Source: Cotesia glomerata
Lineage: Eukaryota > Arthropoda > Insecta > Hymenoptera > Braconidae
Assembly: GCF_020080835.1 (NCBI RefSeq)
Contig: NC_058161.1
Span: 11,535,297 to 11,599,296, forward strand
Direction: 5' to 3'
Length of the DNA: 64,000 bases
The position numbers and the translations under genes are program-made. The notes beneath the pieces are model-generated. The model was given only the letters and a program-made list of their open reading frames with translations. It was not told where the DNA came from and made no database searches. Of the stretch, positions 10,400 to 22,254 are shown one piece after another. The first letter of the stretch is position 1. Every line of letters begins with the position of its first letter.

Positions 10400-13010
10400 G
10401 CAGAAAGACAAATTTTGGCAGAAGATAAATTTTCTCCGCTCAAAAAACGATAGAAGAAAAAAAATGTTATTGCAATCCCAAAAAAAAAATTTAGAGAAAA
10501 ATTAAACATACAACAGCTGATTTTTTTTTTAAAAGTTCGTGCAAGTTTATTTCTGGCAAGGAATAAAAAATTTTAAACGATAAAAATAAAAGATTTCTGA
10601 AATTATTCCTTAATATTTTGTAAAAGTATTCAATCATTATAGTTATTTTTTCTTTCTCATCTATAGAAATTTTTCAAAAAGATAACTTAACCAGCAATGA
10701 GAATTACATTAAACAAATTTGATTACTATTTGGGCTAAACCGAATGTTCAATAAAAACTATAATATAAAAATTAATCTAATTTATGTCAATTGAAAAAGA
10801 ATTTATACGAAAAGTTTAATAAATCCAAAAATGCACGACTCATAATGCTAATATCTTTGTAAAAAACAAGCATAGGAAAACAGATAAAAAGAAAATTCTC
10901 ATAAATAGTTGTTTGATTGTTTTTAATTATTTTAACTTTAAATATTTTGAGGTGACAGAAGTAATCTCCATTGAATTATTTATAAAATGTTTTAATTATT
11001 TTAATTTGGAAAAATCCCGAAAGTATAATTATTAAAATAGTTGTGAGACAAAGGCAAAAAAATTTTGAAACGTAGAGCACAATCTCTGATGTTACGCATT
11101 GTGAGTCGTGCTATATCAATATTCATATACAGAATTTTCAAAAGAATAGAATACCTTTTAATCCTGTAATCAGTAAGGGTTTTCACTTAAATTGTTAGGA
11201 ACATTTTAGCAGAAAGAAAGTATGAATTTTAATCACGCAAAAAAGTCAAAATTTTTCATTTTCATAGTAAAAAATTACAAATTATTATTATTTTAGATAT
11301 ATACGTAAATAGAACCGGACTATAAAAATTGATTGTTTTTGCCTACATGAAATCATGCATACATGTTAATTTTTTAAATATTATAATTTTATTAAAGCAT
11401 TGTTAATTACGCTAGCTACGGAATAATAATTTTATAATGAAACCTAATGGACTCTGATATTATAATCGATACATCAAATAAAATACTTTCCAATCCCAGA
11501 ACTACTTCAGTTTTCTAATAGCAGTTTATTGAAAAAATCCTATAGAAAATTAGGATCACATTCTTTAGCGCAAAGATGCAGCCAGGGTATGTTTGAATGG
11601 TAGAGTAACGGATTTAAAACTACTAGGTCATTTACGAAAATAAAACGTGATGTTGATAATAGATTATTATTGATTAATCATAAATCATAAATGTATAATA
11701 ATTCTTCTAGGAAGTATCTTTGAATTTTTTATAGGAAAGCCTCTCAATATAGTAATATTTTTAAAACTTTGTTAATTATCATACACCAAAAACAAAGTGT
11801 AAATTTTTTAATAAAAGCTTATAGATTATAATATAGTAGTTGGTACTCCATACAGAATATCTTACGATTCCATAATCTGTTAAGGTTCCATACAAACAAT
11901 TATTGAAAATATTTTATGCAAAAAAAAAAAAACAATAAAATTAGCAGCGCCAAAAAGTAAGCTGTTCTTATTTTCTCAAAATAAAATTTACGAATTCAAA
12001 TTTATTGGGACACTAACGCAAATAAAATAAATAATTAAAGTTAATTATTGTTAATAACGAACTAATAAATAGATATTCTTGCTATAAAAAAATTTATATC
12101 TACAGGTTTTAGGAAGTCTAAATTTAATTATATTTTTTAAATTTTGTTAATTATCATTCGCCAGTAACAAAACAAACATTTTTTATTGAAACCTAATGGA
12201 TTCTAATGTTATAAGTGGCATTCCGTACGAAAGATCTTAAAATTCCATAACAAATTTACGAATTTAATTCTACTGTATAAACTACGTCTAATTTTAAAAC
12301 AATTGTTGATTAAAACGTTATGACTTCATCAACATCTAACTGTTTTACATGGTCTTGTTCAGTTATAATTAATAAAAAATCGCAACTCTCATTGTATTTT
12401 ACATCTATGCTTCCGCCAAAAAAAGCATTGTAGAGCAAAGGGTTAAATATTCCGGTGACAAGTTAATTTACTTTCACCTAAATACACAATTATTGAAGCA
12501 AGATACTAACGTTATCACAGAGAAAAAAAAATTTACTTTTGCGATGGTACAAGTTTTAAGGAGCAACAAACTAAAATGTTTCAAGATAAAACAATTTCGG
12601 TATACATAAAGAAATATTAATTGTGATCCCAAAAAAAAAGTACAGAAAAAAATTAAACTAATATAGCAGTTGATAAGTTGTTTGACTTCAAATTTAAGCT
12701 CTTTACAAATCTCATGGATGTTTATTTCTAACAAAAAAGATAAAAAATGTTGAACGATAAACTTAAATAAAAAATTTTCCATAAATTTCATAAATAGCGA
12801 TAATTGGTGTTTCGAAAAATTTTGATTTATTAATTATAGACAGACTGAGTAAAATTTAATTTAGGAAGTTTTAATTATTAATTATCATGAGTCAGTAAAA
12901 AAAGAAAAATTTTTTATTGGAACCAATGGATTCTAATGTTGTAATTGGCGCTCCATACAGAATATCTTTCAATCACGTTCATGAACTACAAAGGGTTTTT
13001 ATATTGATAA
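10400..13010. repeat. Decayed tandem array with about 370-bp period
   Basis: A marker like CCTAATGGATTCTAATGTTA followed by a CCATACAGAATATCTT-type segment recurs near 11,440, 11,815, 12,190 and 12,920. The spacings are about 373, 374 and 731 (two units). A second marker (TTGTTAATTATCATNNNCCA) recurs near 11,770, 12,140 and 12,870. A segment near 10,465-10,610 (ATCCCAAAAAAAAA then GTTTATTTCT) is similar to 12,625-12,780, about six periods away. The array is heavily diverged. Confidence 0.55.
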
Positions 13011-13139
13011 TCAGACATATTCTTAAAAAAAAATAGTGTAGAATTTAAGAGTGTAATAAATAGGAATTTTTCGATTCTTGAGGAGAAAAAAACATTTATT
13101 TTTTAGTTATTAAAGACACAAACCAAAATAAAAACCATA

Positions 13140-14917
13140 GTCAGTCTCAGCAGGCCATCATACATGACATTCCACAGAAGTGGACCCAGAACGGAACCCT
13201 GGGGTACACCTCCGGTAATATCATACACTTTTGGACCATTCTTCGTGTCGTATCTCAGGATTCTGTCTGTGAAGTAGCTAGCCACTATCCTACGTAGGTA
13301 TCCTGGTACGTTTTTCTCTTCCAGGGCTTGCATAATGCAGTCCCAGTTGGCGGAGTTGAAGGCATTTTTGATATCCAAAGTGGCCACCAGGCAGTACTTC
13401 TTCGCTCCACCCTTCCATCTGATCCCTTCGATTGCCTCCTTGGCCGTTGCAACAACCAGATTTATTGCGTCCAGGGTTGATCGTCCTTTCCGAAAACCAT
13501 ACTGGTTGTCTGCCAGGAGTGGATCGACAACTGCTTCTATTCTTTGGTGGATTATATGCTCAAATATCTTACCTGCCGTGTCTAACATACAAAGTGGTCG
13601 ATAAGATGACGGTTCTTCTGGTGGCTTTTTCCCTTTTGGAAGTAGTACTAGTCGTTGCTGATTCCACTTCCGAGGGAAAATCCCTTTCTTGAGGCATATG
13701 TCGTAGACGTCCAGGAACAATGATAGCACTGCTTTTATAGTTGTTTTTAAAGCAATATTGGGGACCCCGTCCAATCCCGGCGCTTTATTGTTCCCTACAC
13801 GATTACAAGCCTCCATCAGTTCTTCCTCCGTGACAGATGGAATGTCATCCATTTCATTCTGCGCTAATAGGTAGTTAAACTCGCTTTGTTCGGGGAACAA
13901 CGCGTTTACGATCTTCTGTAGGAGTTGAGGACACGTGGGTGATGGCATTAGCTGGTTTTTAAGATGGGTCATGACCACCTTATATGGCCTACCCCACAGA
14001 TCTCTGTCCACCTCGTTGATGAGCTCCTTCCAGCATTTTCTTTTGCTATCTTTGATGGCTTTGTTCAGGGATCAACGGGCTTTTTTGTACTCTGCGACCA
14101 GCTCCGCAGAGTTAGGTCGTCGGTAGCCACGCTGAGATATTCTTCTCTTCTGATGACACTCTTTACGAAGGGCGCTGATGTGGTCGTTCCACTAGTGAAC
14201 GGAATGTCTTGTGTTCATGCCACGTCTACGAGACATACTGGCGTCACAAGCCTGGGTCACTCTTTTCATCAGGTCCTTGGTCTTCTCTTCTGCGCAGCCC
14301 GCGATAATCTGGTCACTATTGAGAGCTACTAACAATGCACTTGGGTCAAGAGTTTTTACCTTCCAACCAATGGTGTTAAGTTGCTTTTTAGGTCTTCTCG
14401 GGCTCGGGACGTTTGATATTTCCCAGAGAATCGCGTTGTGGTCGCCGGCTGTGTAGATATCCATCACCTTCCAGTTGATATTACCTCTGGTGAGGCTGTT
14501 ACTGACGAAAGTGAGATCTACAATAGAACTTGCGTCTCCTTTGGTGTAGGTTAGTGTATCACCACTGTTGAGCAGTACTGCATCTAATGTAGAAAAGGCT
14601 TCTAGTAGTTCCTTTCCTCGCGCGTTTGTATGCTTGCTGCCCCAGTCTACTGCCCAGGCGTTGAAGTCCCCGGCTATTGCCACTGGGTGGTAATGCTTCG
14701 CGTCCTGGGCAAGTCGATCCAGAAATGCGGTGAATTCGACAGTAGAGAGGCTAGGTGGTGCGTAACAGCTATAGAAGCGGATGCCCTCTACTGATACTGC
14801 TACAAAGCCGGCATTGCTGTTGTCAACTGCATTTTGGAAAGGGGGCTTTCCACATGACCAGATGACAGCTTTGAATGTGCTGTCAGATTCTCAGGGTTGG
14901 GTACTCAGGTGTTTATA
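13140..14917 (-). pseudogene. R1-like LINE ORF2 fragment (endonuclease and part of RT)
   Basis: Read on the minus strand, this fragment is collinear with ORF2 of the copy at 51,944-54,922. It has AIAGDFNAWAVDWGSK and TYTKGDASSIVDLTFV of the endonuclease, then GNNKAPGLDGVPN, YRPLCMLDTAGKIFE, YGFRKGRSTLD, LDIKNAFNSANW and GGVPQGSVLGPLLW of the RT. Homology stops near LLRL, before the YADD box, so the catalytic centre is incomplete. In-frame stops occur near 14,190, near 14,069 and near the left-hand end of the endonuclease, without frameshifts. Together with 16,158-16,375 and 17,633-18,020 it may derive from one original insertion. Confidence 0.85.
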
Positions 14918-15848
14918 TTAGGGATGGTAAAATCGATTCCGATTCTACCCGAGAATCGATTCTGTGGTCAAAAAACTCGATTATTTAGACTCGATTCCCA
15001 GTTATCAGAATCGATTCTTAGTGATCGAGTCTATAATTTATTTTAATGCCGGAGTAATAACACTATAGCATCAACACACTGATAGAAGGATTTGTTTCTA
15101 GTTAAAAAGATTTGTTAATATTTAACAAATCATTTATTAGAAGCCATTTGTTAGTCCTTAACAAATATTTCTTAGTATTTAAAAATATTTATTAATATTT
15201 AATAAATGAATATCAGATTTATTAAATACAAACAAATCATTTTAAATACTGAGAAATATTTGTTTAATATTAAAAAGTGGTCTCTAATAAATGATTTGTT
15301 AACTACTAACAAATATTATTTAATACAAATAAATCCTTCTATTAGTGTATATTAAATAAAAAATGGCCCAAAGTAATTTTATGTTTGATTATGAAAATAT
15401 TTTAAATTTAGCGCTAACTGTGCGTTCGCATTCAATCGGATTTCGTTCAATTCAAATATTTGAGAAAATTTTTATTTTCATTTATATATGATTTTAATAT
15501 GGTATTGAAATCTTGTCTGTATATGTGAAATTTTGAAAAAAGAAATTAAGTCATCGAAAACTCTTGTGGTTACCTGCGAAAATAATCTTACAGATCATCA
15601 ACCATCTTCAGGTAGTAATGATCTGTGGGATTTTTTAGACGACGCTGAGCAACACAACATTCAAGTCGCTGACAGTGATGAAGCAGGCGGTCTGCCTATC
15701 GAACTTATGCAGTTTATTAATCGGTCTACAGTAGACTGGAAAAATAATCCTAACCTGATTGCAACTTGGAAATCGCTCGAATCTGATTACCCCTATTTGT
15801 TGACTGTAGCTATAAAATACTTGTGTTGTTGCAACATCAACACCATGT
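14918..15848 (+). mobile_element. hAT DNA transposon remnant
   Basis: The left edge TAGGGATGGTAAAATCGATT (14,919) has the look of a hAT terminus. It is followed by degenerate ATCGATTC repeats (14,930-15,040), a MITE insertion, and a fragment of the transposase C-terminus (15,533-15,853). Most of the transposase is absent. It sits where the R1-like LINE fragment stops, which suggests insertion into that LINE. The right end is lost at the LTR-like arm starting at 15,849. Confidence 0.5.
15076..15348. mobile_element. MITE, 273 bp
   Basis: The ends are inverted repeats: ACACTGATAGAAGGATTTG at 15,076 and the reverse complement of ACACTAATAGAAGGATTTAT ending at 15,348. The inverted similarity continues inward through AACAAATCATTTATTAGA-type segments, so the whole insert can fold into one hairpin. 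It has no coding capacity. No convincing target duplication was found, so no superfamily is assigned. Confidence 0.65.
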
Positions 15849-15853
15849 TGTAA
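15533..15853 (+). pseudogene. hAT transposase C-terminal fragment
   Basis: A 106-residue frame. Residues about 54-98 (LPIELMQFINR, then WKNN, LESDYPYLLTVAIKYLCC) match the pattern of the hAT C-terminal dimerisation region, where a Trp, then YP-L, precede an A-x-KYL motif. The usual SVPSER continuation is missing; the frame runs into the neighbouring repeat and stops at 15,851-15,853. There is no BED finger and no catalytic core. It is a relic without activity. Confidence 0.6.
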
Positions 15854-16155
15854 CGTCCACGTTTTCAAAAATTATAAAAATATCTATAACTAATTTATTT
15901 GTCCCCGGCTCGAAATTTGCTCGCCGGAGTCCAGGGTCATAAACGGGGATTACATTATCAATAACAAAATATAACAAAACACTTTATTTTAAATAAATCA
16001 AAGAAAAAGGAAAACCTCTTTATTGGCCTGATCATGTTAATAAACGATATAAACAATATAAACAAATTAAACAATATAAACAATATATTAGAATACTCTT
16101 TTCACACATACTCGCGGTTCAAAATCACGAACTAACTGTCAAGAGCTGGTTCCGA
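15849..16155 (-). repeat. Inverted arm related to LTR-like element (3' portion)
   Basis: This block is the reverse complement of 17,338-17,632 at very high identity, including CCCCGGCTCGAAATTTGCTC and the string of AACAATATAAACAA repeats. Its outer end, TGTAACGTCCACG, read in reverse ends in CGTTACA, like the right end of the element at 4,545-6,665. The pair of arms encloses 1.2 kb of LINE and LTR-like DNA. Confidence 0.7.
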
Positions 16156-16157
16156 AA

Positions 16158-16375
16158 GCGCTATTTCAGCGCTTGCGTCAATCGCTGCTTGTTGGACATG
16201 TAGCCCGTTTCCACTCTTGTTTGTTTCCTGTAAATTACTCATACTTTTTTGATTTACCAGCGCATCGTACGGAGTGGAGCGGGTTGTCATAACTAGGAAC
16301 GGGTGTACCCTCGGAGATAGTACTCCTACCCCAGTTCCCTGAGGCCTAGTCGACACTTATCCAGTCCCGGATATG
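16158..16375 (-). mobile_element. R1-like LINE fragment: end of 5' UTR and start of ORF1
   Basis: The reverse complement matches 50,461-50,680 of the plus-strand LINE copy. The match covers AGGCCTCAGGGAACTGGGGT, the conserved GATGCGCTGGT, an ATG that aligns with the ORF1 start, and CAACAAGCAGCGATTGA. It breaks off after about 25 ORF1 codons at the inverted arm. Confidence 0.85.
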
Positions 16376-17632
16376 ACCCAAATTTTACTTTTTGTATTTG
16401 AGTATTTTAGTTTATTTTTTGTTAATTACTTAAAAATTAATAGAAACAATTATTGTTATTAGTGCGGCGATTATTATTTAATTATTGTATTTATTTAGTT
16501 AATAATTTTATATTATTGTTACTGAAGGTATGATTAAAATTAAGAAATTAAGCGTGTGAGAAATTATTACGAAGCCGAGCGAATTAATTGTAAAAGAAAT
16601 TAAAAGACTGGGAAAATTATTCTAAGTTCCGAACAAGATTTAGTATGGGAAAGCGATGAATGGATATAAAATGAAAGAAATGACGATTATTATTTTGTAA
16701 GAAATAATTTAGGTAAGCGAAGATTTTATAAGTCCCGAGGACAATTTAGTATGGAAAATCAACGAATGGATATATAATGAAAGAAATTGCGATTAAAATA
16801 ATAAAGAATTGTGAATTTGACGAAACGAATGGATAGAGAATGAATGAAATTACGATTAAAATAATAAAGAATTGAGTTTCGAAAATAAAAACTTAGAATT
16901 TGGCGAGACGAATGGATAGAAAATGAAGGAAATTACGATTAAAATAATAAATAATTATTTTTGAATGCTAGTTCGAGGGCACCGGACAGGTGTCTAAAAC
17001 GACCCTTCCGGTTCGTTACAAGAGAGTTGGGGGAAAAATGATAAACGCCAAAATTTGGCTCGATAAAGCAAGCAGTTCTTTCTCGGGAGAATTACTCGGG
17101 CGAATACTCTTCACCAAGTAATTCCAGAGGATGATACTCTACCTGGAGTCTGACCAAGGCCCAGATAAGTATCATGATCCGACCGGATGAAAGTGCTTCT
17201 CCCCGTGCCGAAGCCTTCAGCTGAGGTACGGTAGGTGATCATAAGCCGTGTAGGTGGGGGCGAAGAGGACACTCTCCATTCGCTCTCGGGGTAGAGGTTT
17301 AGGCCCAGGGGTGACGGCTAGTTTCCTGGGGAAGCGGGGAACCAGCTCTTGACAGTTAGTTCGCGATTTTGAACCGCGAGTATGTGTGAAAAGAGTGTTC
17401 TAATATATTGTTTATATTGTTTAATTTGTTTATATTGTTTATATCGTTTATTAACATGATCAGGCCAATAAAGAGGTTTTCCTTTTTCTTTGATTTATTT
17501 AAAATAAAGTGTTTTGTTATATTTTGTTATTGATAATGTAATCCCCGTTTATGACCCTGGACTCCGGCGAGCAAATTTCGAGCCGGGGACAAATAAATTA
17601 TTTATTTTTATAATTTTTGAAAACGTGGACGG
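16375..17632 (+). mobile_element. LTR-like element, second copy, inserted in LINE 5' UTR
   Basis: This insert splits the minus-strand LINE 5' UTR: LINE sequence lies on both sides and would be contiguous without it. It is related to 4,980-5,980 (shared GGTGTNTAAAACGAYCCTTCCG, GGTAGGTGATCATA, an AATAAA tract and the CGAGCCGGGGA block). Between 16,650 and 16,950 it carries about four variable copies of an ACGAATGGATA...GAAATTACGATTAAAATAA unit. No protein domain is seen. An LTR identity is plausible but unproven. Confidence 0.5.
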
Positions 17633-18020
17633 ACTAGACTCGCTCGGAGCGGTGAAGATTCCGATCTCTAGCACTCACTGCGTACTCCCTGATCAAGGCC
17701 CGAGGTGGCTGGCTCCTGATCTACTGCTGTAACTTACACCTCGGCAGAGCAAGCTCACATCAGCCGTGGCCTGCGTCGTCGGAAACTACGACATAGGTTC
17801 CGGACACTCCCAGTGGGTTACAACAGAGAACGATCTTCTTCTTGCTAGGTCAGTTAGTGTGACCAACCCATTAAGGGGAGTTTTGTCCACGGGAGCGTAT
17901 TTTATTTAGCTCCTACCCTCTGTACCTTGTCAACTAAGAGACTCAGTGTCATCCAAGGACAGCGAGCGTTCTCCCATCCGCTCGGGGAGACGCGCCCGGT
18001 AGCAGTATCTCTTCTGCCCC
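17633..18020 (-). mobile_element. R1-like LINE 5' UTR fragment abutting a GT array
   Basis: The reverse complement of 50,052-50,455 at high identity. The 5' end (CTCGGGGCAGAAGAGATACT on the minus strand) lies directly against the (GT)n run at 18,021-18,068. The full-length copy at 50,052 shows the same boundary against an (AC)n run. Confidence 0.9.
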
Positions 18021-18072
<52 letters not shown>

Positions 18073-18375
18073 CTCTTATAACTTTTGAACGGCTTGACCG
18101 ATTTGATCGCAGTTGGTGTCATTCGAAAGGTCTTCGCCAAACTTAGATTGTTTTTTTTTTTCATTTTTTGAAAATATCTCCGAATTGACTGAACCGATCG
18201 ACTTCAAAAACTAATCAGCTCTTAACCTTGAGAACCTGCATCGATCGCCACCAAAAGCGTCAGAATCGGTTGTTGCGTTCATGAGATATCATTGTCGAAA
18301 AAAATCGAAAAAAGTGTTTTTTGTAATAACTCCGAAATTTTTTATCAGATCAATTTTTTTCCTAATTTTTTTCCT
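18021..18375 (+). repeat. GT microsatellite plus foldback right arm, copy 3
   Basis: A (GT)n array of about 48 bp is followed by TAAAACTCTTATAACTTTTG and the same arm sequence found at 1,238-1,320 and 8,530-8,720. The arm is shortened: it jumps from the ATCAGATCAATTTTTTT segment directly to the terminal CCTAATTTTTTTCC. This is the clearest reference for the uninterrupted arm. The matching left arm is not found. Confidence 0.75.
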
Positions 18376-20995
18376 TTATTCTTATGACACTATGATCGAA
18401 TTTACTTCTAACGTTGATGAGCCAAGTACTTCACGAATTTCTCCTTTGAAAAAAAGAAGAAAGCGTCAAATATAAAATAAAAACCGTAAAAACAATTTGC
18501 AATACTGTAAAGAATAAAAATAAAGAACATACATGTAATCGAATAAATTTTATTATTATTCAAGCACCTTAATTCATTATTACAAAAAATCTTATATGCT
18601 TTGACCGAAAAAAAGTTACTTTTCGAATAGATTAATAAAATAGTATAAAATAAAAACAAGAAATTTGGGATGAAAATTAAAAAAAATAAGTAGAATCTTG
18701 ACGAAAAGTCTATCAAACTGTTGAGTATATAACGGGAACAATATTAAATAATATACACAAAAAGAATTTTGATTTTTTACATAATAAAATAGAATACATT
18801 TATGCTCAACGGATCTTCAGTCAAATGAACACCCAAACACAGTGAGTACATTGTTTAAACAATTAGCAATAAAAGTATGATTAATTAATAATTTGTTAGG
18901 TAATTTATGCCTTAACAAAATTGTTTTGAGGTTTTTTGCTGTATCTGCATAATTTAACTAGTTAAAGATCACAAAAGATACGAAAAAGTAAAAAAAATAT
19001 AGAATTTTTATAAACAAATGCATTTAATAGCTAATAAACAATAAATACGAACTTGATCTTAGATTCATCTGAAAGAAAAATTCATTTTCTATAAAAAAGA
19101 CTTGAATGTCCTTTATCGTATCTCTAATAGTTTAAAAGATATATCAATTTTTTAATTGACAAATCAAGTAGGCGCTATATTTACCGTATCTTATGATATT
19201 GAAAAGTATTATAATAAATAAAAAAAAATTTTTTTTGCACTTTTTTATATATAGCTGTTTTTATAATTTTTTTCTGCTTAAGAAAAAAAATATACCGTTG
19301 GTCAATATTTGTTTATAACAAATTGTTAAACCAATAAACAATTAAATAATTAATAAAAAAAAATATTTTTTTTGCCGAACTATTTAAAAGTGTAAATTAT
19401 GATTTTTAAAAGCAAAATTTTTTCTTAACTAATTATTTAAACAATCGAAATATAAAAAAATGGTTTTTAAACAATTAAAAATTAAAATTAAGAAAAAATT
19501 TTTTTTTTTAAAATCATAATTTTCTGTGGACAACAAAATAGCAAAAAGAAATTTTTCAAAAATATTCAATTTCTCTATTTGTTTGAAACAATTTTATAAA
19601 CAAATTACGTAAAAAATTCATAACCTGTGTTAATTATTGCCATTGTTTGATGTTAAAACAAACATAGCTAAATATTAATTGAAAAAAAAATTTTTATCAA
19701 TATTTTTTTAATTTTTATTTTTTCAATAGTTATAAAAAATCATAATTAATAAATTAATAAGCTTTTATGGAAATTTATCGCAGGATCTTATGAAGTATAT
19801 ATATATATATATATCAAAAGGGCTCCACGAAGTTTAAAATTTATAGACCAATTATTTACACCTTTCATCCCATTGTTTATGCCAACGGAGATTGGGAAAA
19901 AATTTGTTAGTTAACAATTGATTAAACTTTTGAAAAATGGTGATTAAACTGTTTTTTCTTCAGGGCTCGATTCTTTCAAGTGTTAAGAAGATACTAGAAT
20001 TTTTTCAAATTTTTAAAATCACATTTAATGTTATAAAAAAATTATTTTTATTGCTGAACTCTCTTTAGCGGCGGCGCGCGCATGCCGTAACAGCCGCGCG
20101 GAGCCCTATTTTCTACGTCAAATTAAAGTTATAATTTAAAAAAATGCGCTGTAACAAAGCGGAAATTTCTCTCTCCTTTATTAATTTAGTATCCTACTCT
20201 AATAATTTGTGGCGCTCCTTTCAAAATTATTCCACTTGCTACTATAGCGCCACCTTAATATGCTGGCTTTCACCGGGTACTTTTTAATACACTGAGATGG
20301 TCCTTCTTACTTCTACCCTCCATAACACCCATAACACACACCCTAAAATTACTCAAAGTAAGGTAAGGAAATCATATGACAAAAAAAGCAAATAAGTGTG
20401 AACGTCAAAACTCTTACTATATAGAATTTACTCAGTTCGGCCAATGACAATTATTTGATTCAAGTAACCTAAAAATTACCACGTGTACTCCAAACAAAAC
20501 AAAAAATTTTTAAGAAACGGTTCAAAATTTATGAATACATAATCAAGAAAGTAAGTAGTTTTAATGTATTTAAAAATAATGATAATATGAAAAATTTACA
20601 CAATTTTTTTGTATTTTATGATTCTATTGGTTTTTAATTTACAATTAATTAATCCAATCTTTCATTATTTACCATAACATAATTAGATACAAATTGAATG
20701 AATGTAGATGAAATAGGCACAAAGCAAATTTTGTACTGTAATTATGTAAAGAAAATTATTTAAAATGTGACATTACTTAATATATAAATATTATTAATTT
20801 TGAAATTTTCTGAATATGCATTTTTTTATTTTTAATCTATTAATATTTTATTTGGTTTCAAAAATTTTAAAAATATTAATAAATGTTTGTTACATTCATG
20901 TAAATTAAAAAAAAAAAAAAAAATAGATTACCTAATAATTTAATTTGTTCCATCAAGCAGCATAAAGTTAAGTAAAACATCAAAACACATAAAAA
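18376..20995. other. AT-rich intergenic stretch, no gene recognised
   Basis: Dominated by A/T homopolymers. A short frame (from 18,391, ending KKRRKRQI) has no supporting features. A GC-rich palindromic spot (GGCGGCGCGCGCATGCCG, about 20,070-20,100) stands out. 20,300-20,995 would hold the promoter of the RRM gene, but no firm core element was recognised. Confidence 0.5.
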
Positions 20996-22254
20996 ATGAA
21001 ACCACCAAAACTAGAAATCATGGAGACTCCTAAAAAGAAAGCTTTGAAAAATAAAAATAATGGATGTAATCCGTCGGATGAATCTATTCCAAAAAGAAAA
21101 AAAAGAAAGGCAAAAAGTTTAGATGTTCCCAAAGATAATATGGATCAGACTACTGAGAAAAAAATTAAATTGGAAAATACACTTAATGAATCAGATCATG
21201 TTTCATCGGAGACTGAAAATGTCGTAGAAGAAAGTGAGCCAAAAAAAATAAATTACAGTGTGGAAGAATTAAAAAAAAAAATTGAAATTCTTTCTAGCAA
21301 AGACAATCTTACAAAAAGTGCCCGTAAAAATTTAGCTAAATTAAAAAAAAAATTAAGTGTACAAGAAAATATTTCCGCAACAGCGTTACCGAAGAAACAA
21401 GTTGAAAAAGAATTTGCAGAAAAAGTATGTACTGTTGATGACAAAGAAAAAAGTGTCGAAAAAAAGCATTCTGTTCAACAACCCGCGAAAAAAACTCACA
21501 ATACAAAAAATGAAAAAAACCTAAATCAAAAAAATAAAAATGAAGTACGATCAAAAAAAATAAAAAAAGAAAATGTCAATAACATCAAAACATTGTCTAA
21601 CAAAGAAGAAACAGAAGAAAATAAAACAAATCGTATTAACCAATCAAAAAAAGAAATTGGCAAAGAACAACAACAAAAAAAAAAGCGACATGTTCTTTTT
21701 GTCGGTAACATCCCTTATGGGTAAGCATAGTTAAACTTTTTTTTTTTTTTTTTGATGACTAATATTTAAAAATAGTTTGATGAATAACTTTTATATTTTT
21801 AATATTCTAGAGCAACTGTTGAAGAAATTAAAAATCATTTTCTTAAGGAAGTTAGTCAAGTAATAAGTGTGAGGATTCCAACTGTTAAAAAAATAAATGA
21901 ACCTCGCGGATTCGCTTATGTTGAATTCAGTAACAGTATCGATTATGAGGTAACAAACTGAATCAAACAAAAAAAATTTATTAAATTTGAGTATTTTAAA
22001 TTATATAACTGTAAAACTCATAAACTGTTTATTTATTACAGAAAGGATTATCATTGCATCACTCTCAGTTAAATGGCCGAAGAATAAATGTTCAATATAC
22101 TCAAAGTGGTTCCAAAAATGCGGGCAAGAAATCTGAAATAATTAAAAAGAATCAATTGTTACATTCTCTTCGAAAACAAGGAAAGTTAGCTGGTGATAAA
22201 AATTTTAAAAGTCGACAAAATTTTAAAAAGTATCAAGAGACAAATAAATTATAA
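20996..22254 (+). CDS. Lysine-rich nucleolar-type protein with one RRM (Nop6-like), 3 exons
   Basis: Exons 20,996-21,720, 21,811-21,949 and 22,042-22,254 join in frame at GT-AG introns (GTAAGC, GTAACA donors) to give 358 residues. Residues 1-235 are highly charged and Lys/Glu-rich with several KKRK-type nuclear or nucleolar signals and no hydrophobic segment. The single RRM starts at the end of exon 1: RNP2 is LFVGNIPY, and RNP1 is RGFAYVEF in exon 2. The tail is basic (SLRKQGKLAGDKNF). RRM placement plus basic tail resembles yeast Nop6-type ribosome-biogenesis proteins, so a role in pre-rRNA processing in the nucleolus is inferred. RBM34 was considered but has two RRMs. A poly(A) signal AATAAA lies at about 22,270. 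Confidence 0.85.

Larger units (their letters stand above)
9046..13100. other. AT-rich gene-free stretch with old repeats
   Basis: No host gene could be supported. The only sizeable frames are low-complexity. The content is two sets of decayed tandem repeats, listed separately, plus scattered A/T runs. Confidence 0.6.

Noticed and set aside
13335..14332. Plus-strand frames over the LINE fragment
   Set aside because: They are antisense shadows of the minus-strand ORF2 fragment.
18281..18475. Small gene ending in KKRRKRQI
   Set aside because: Starts inside a foldback arm and has no supporting splice, promoter or family evidence.
20996..22254. RBM34 orthologue
   Set aside because: RBM34 proteins have two RRMs; only one RRM, near the C-terminus, is present, with a Nop6-like basic tail.
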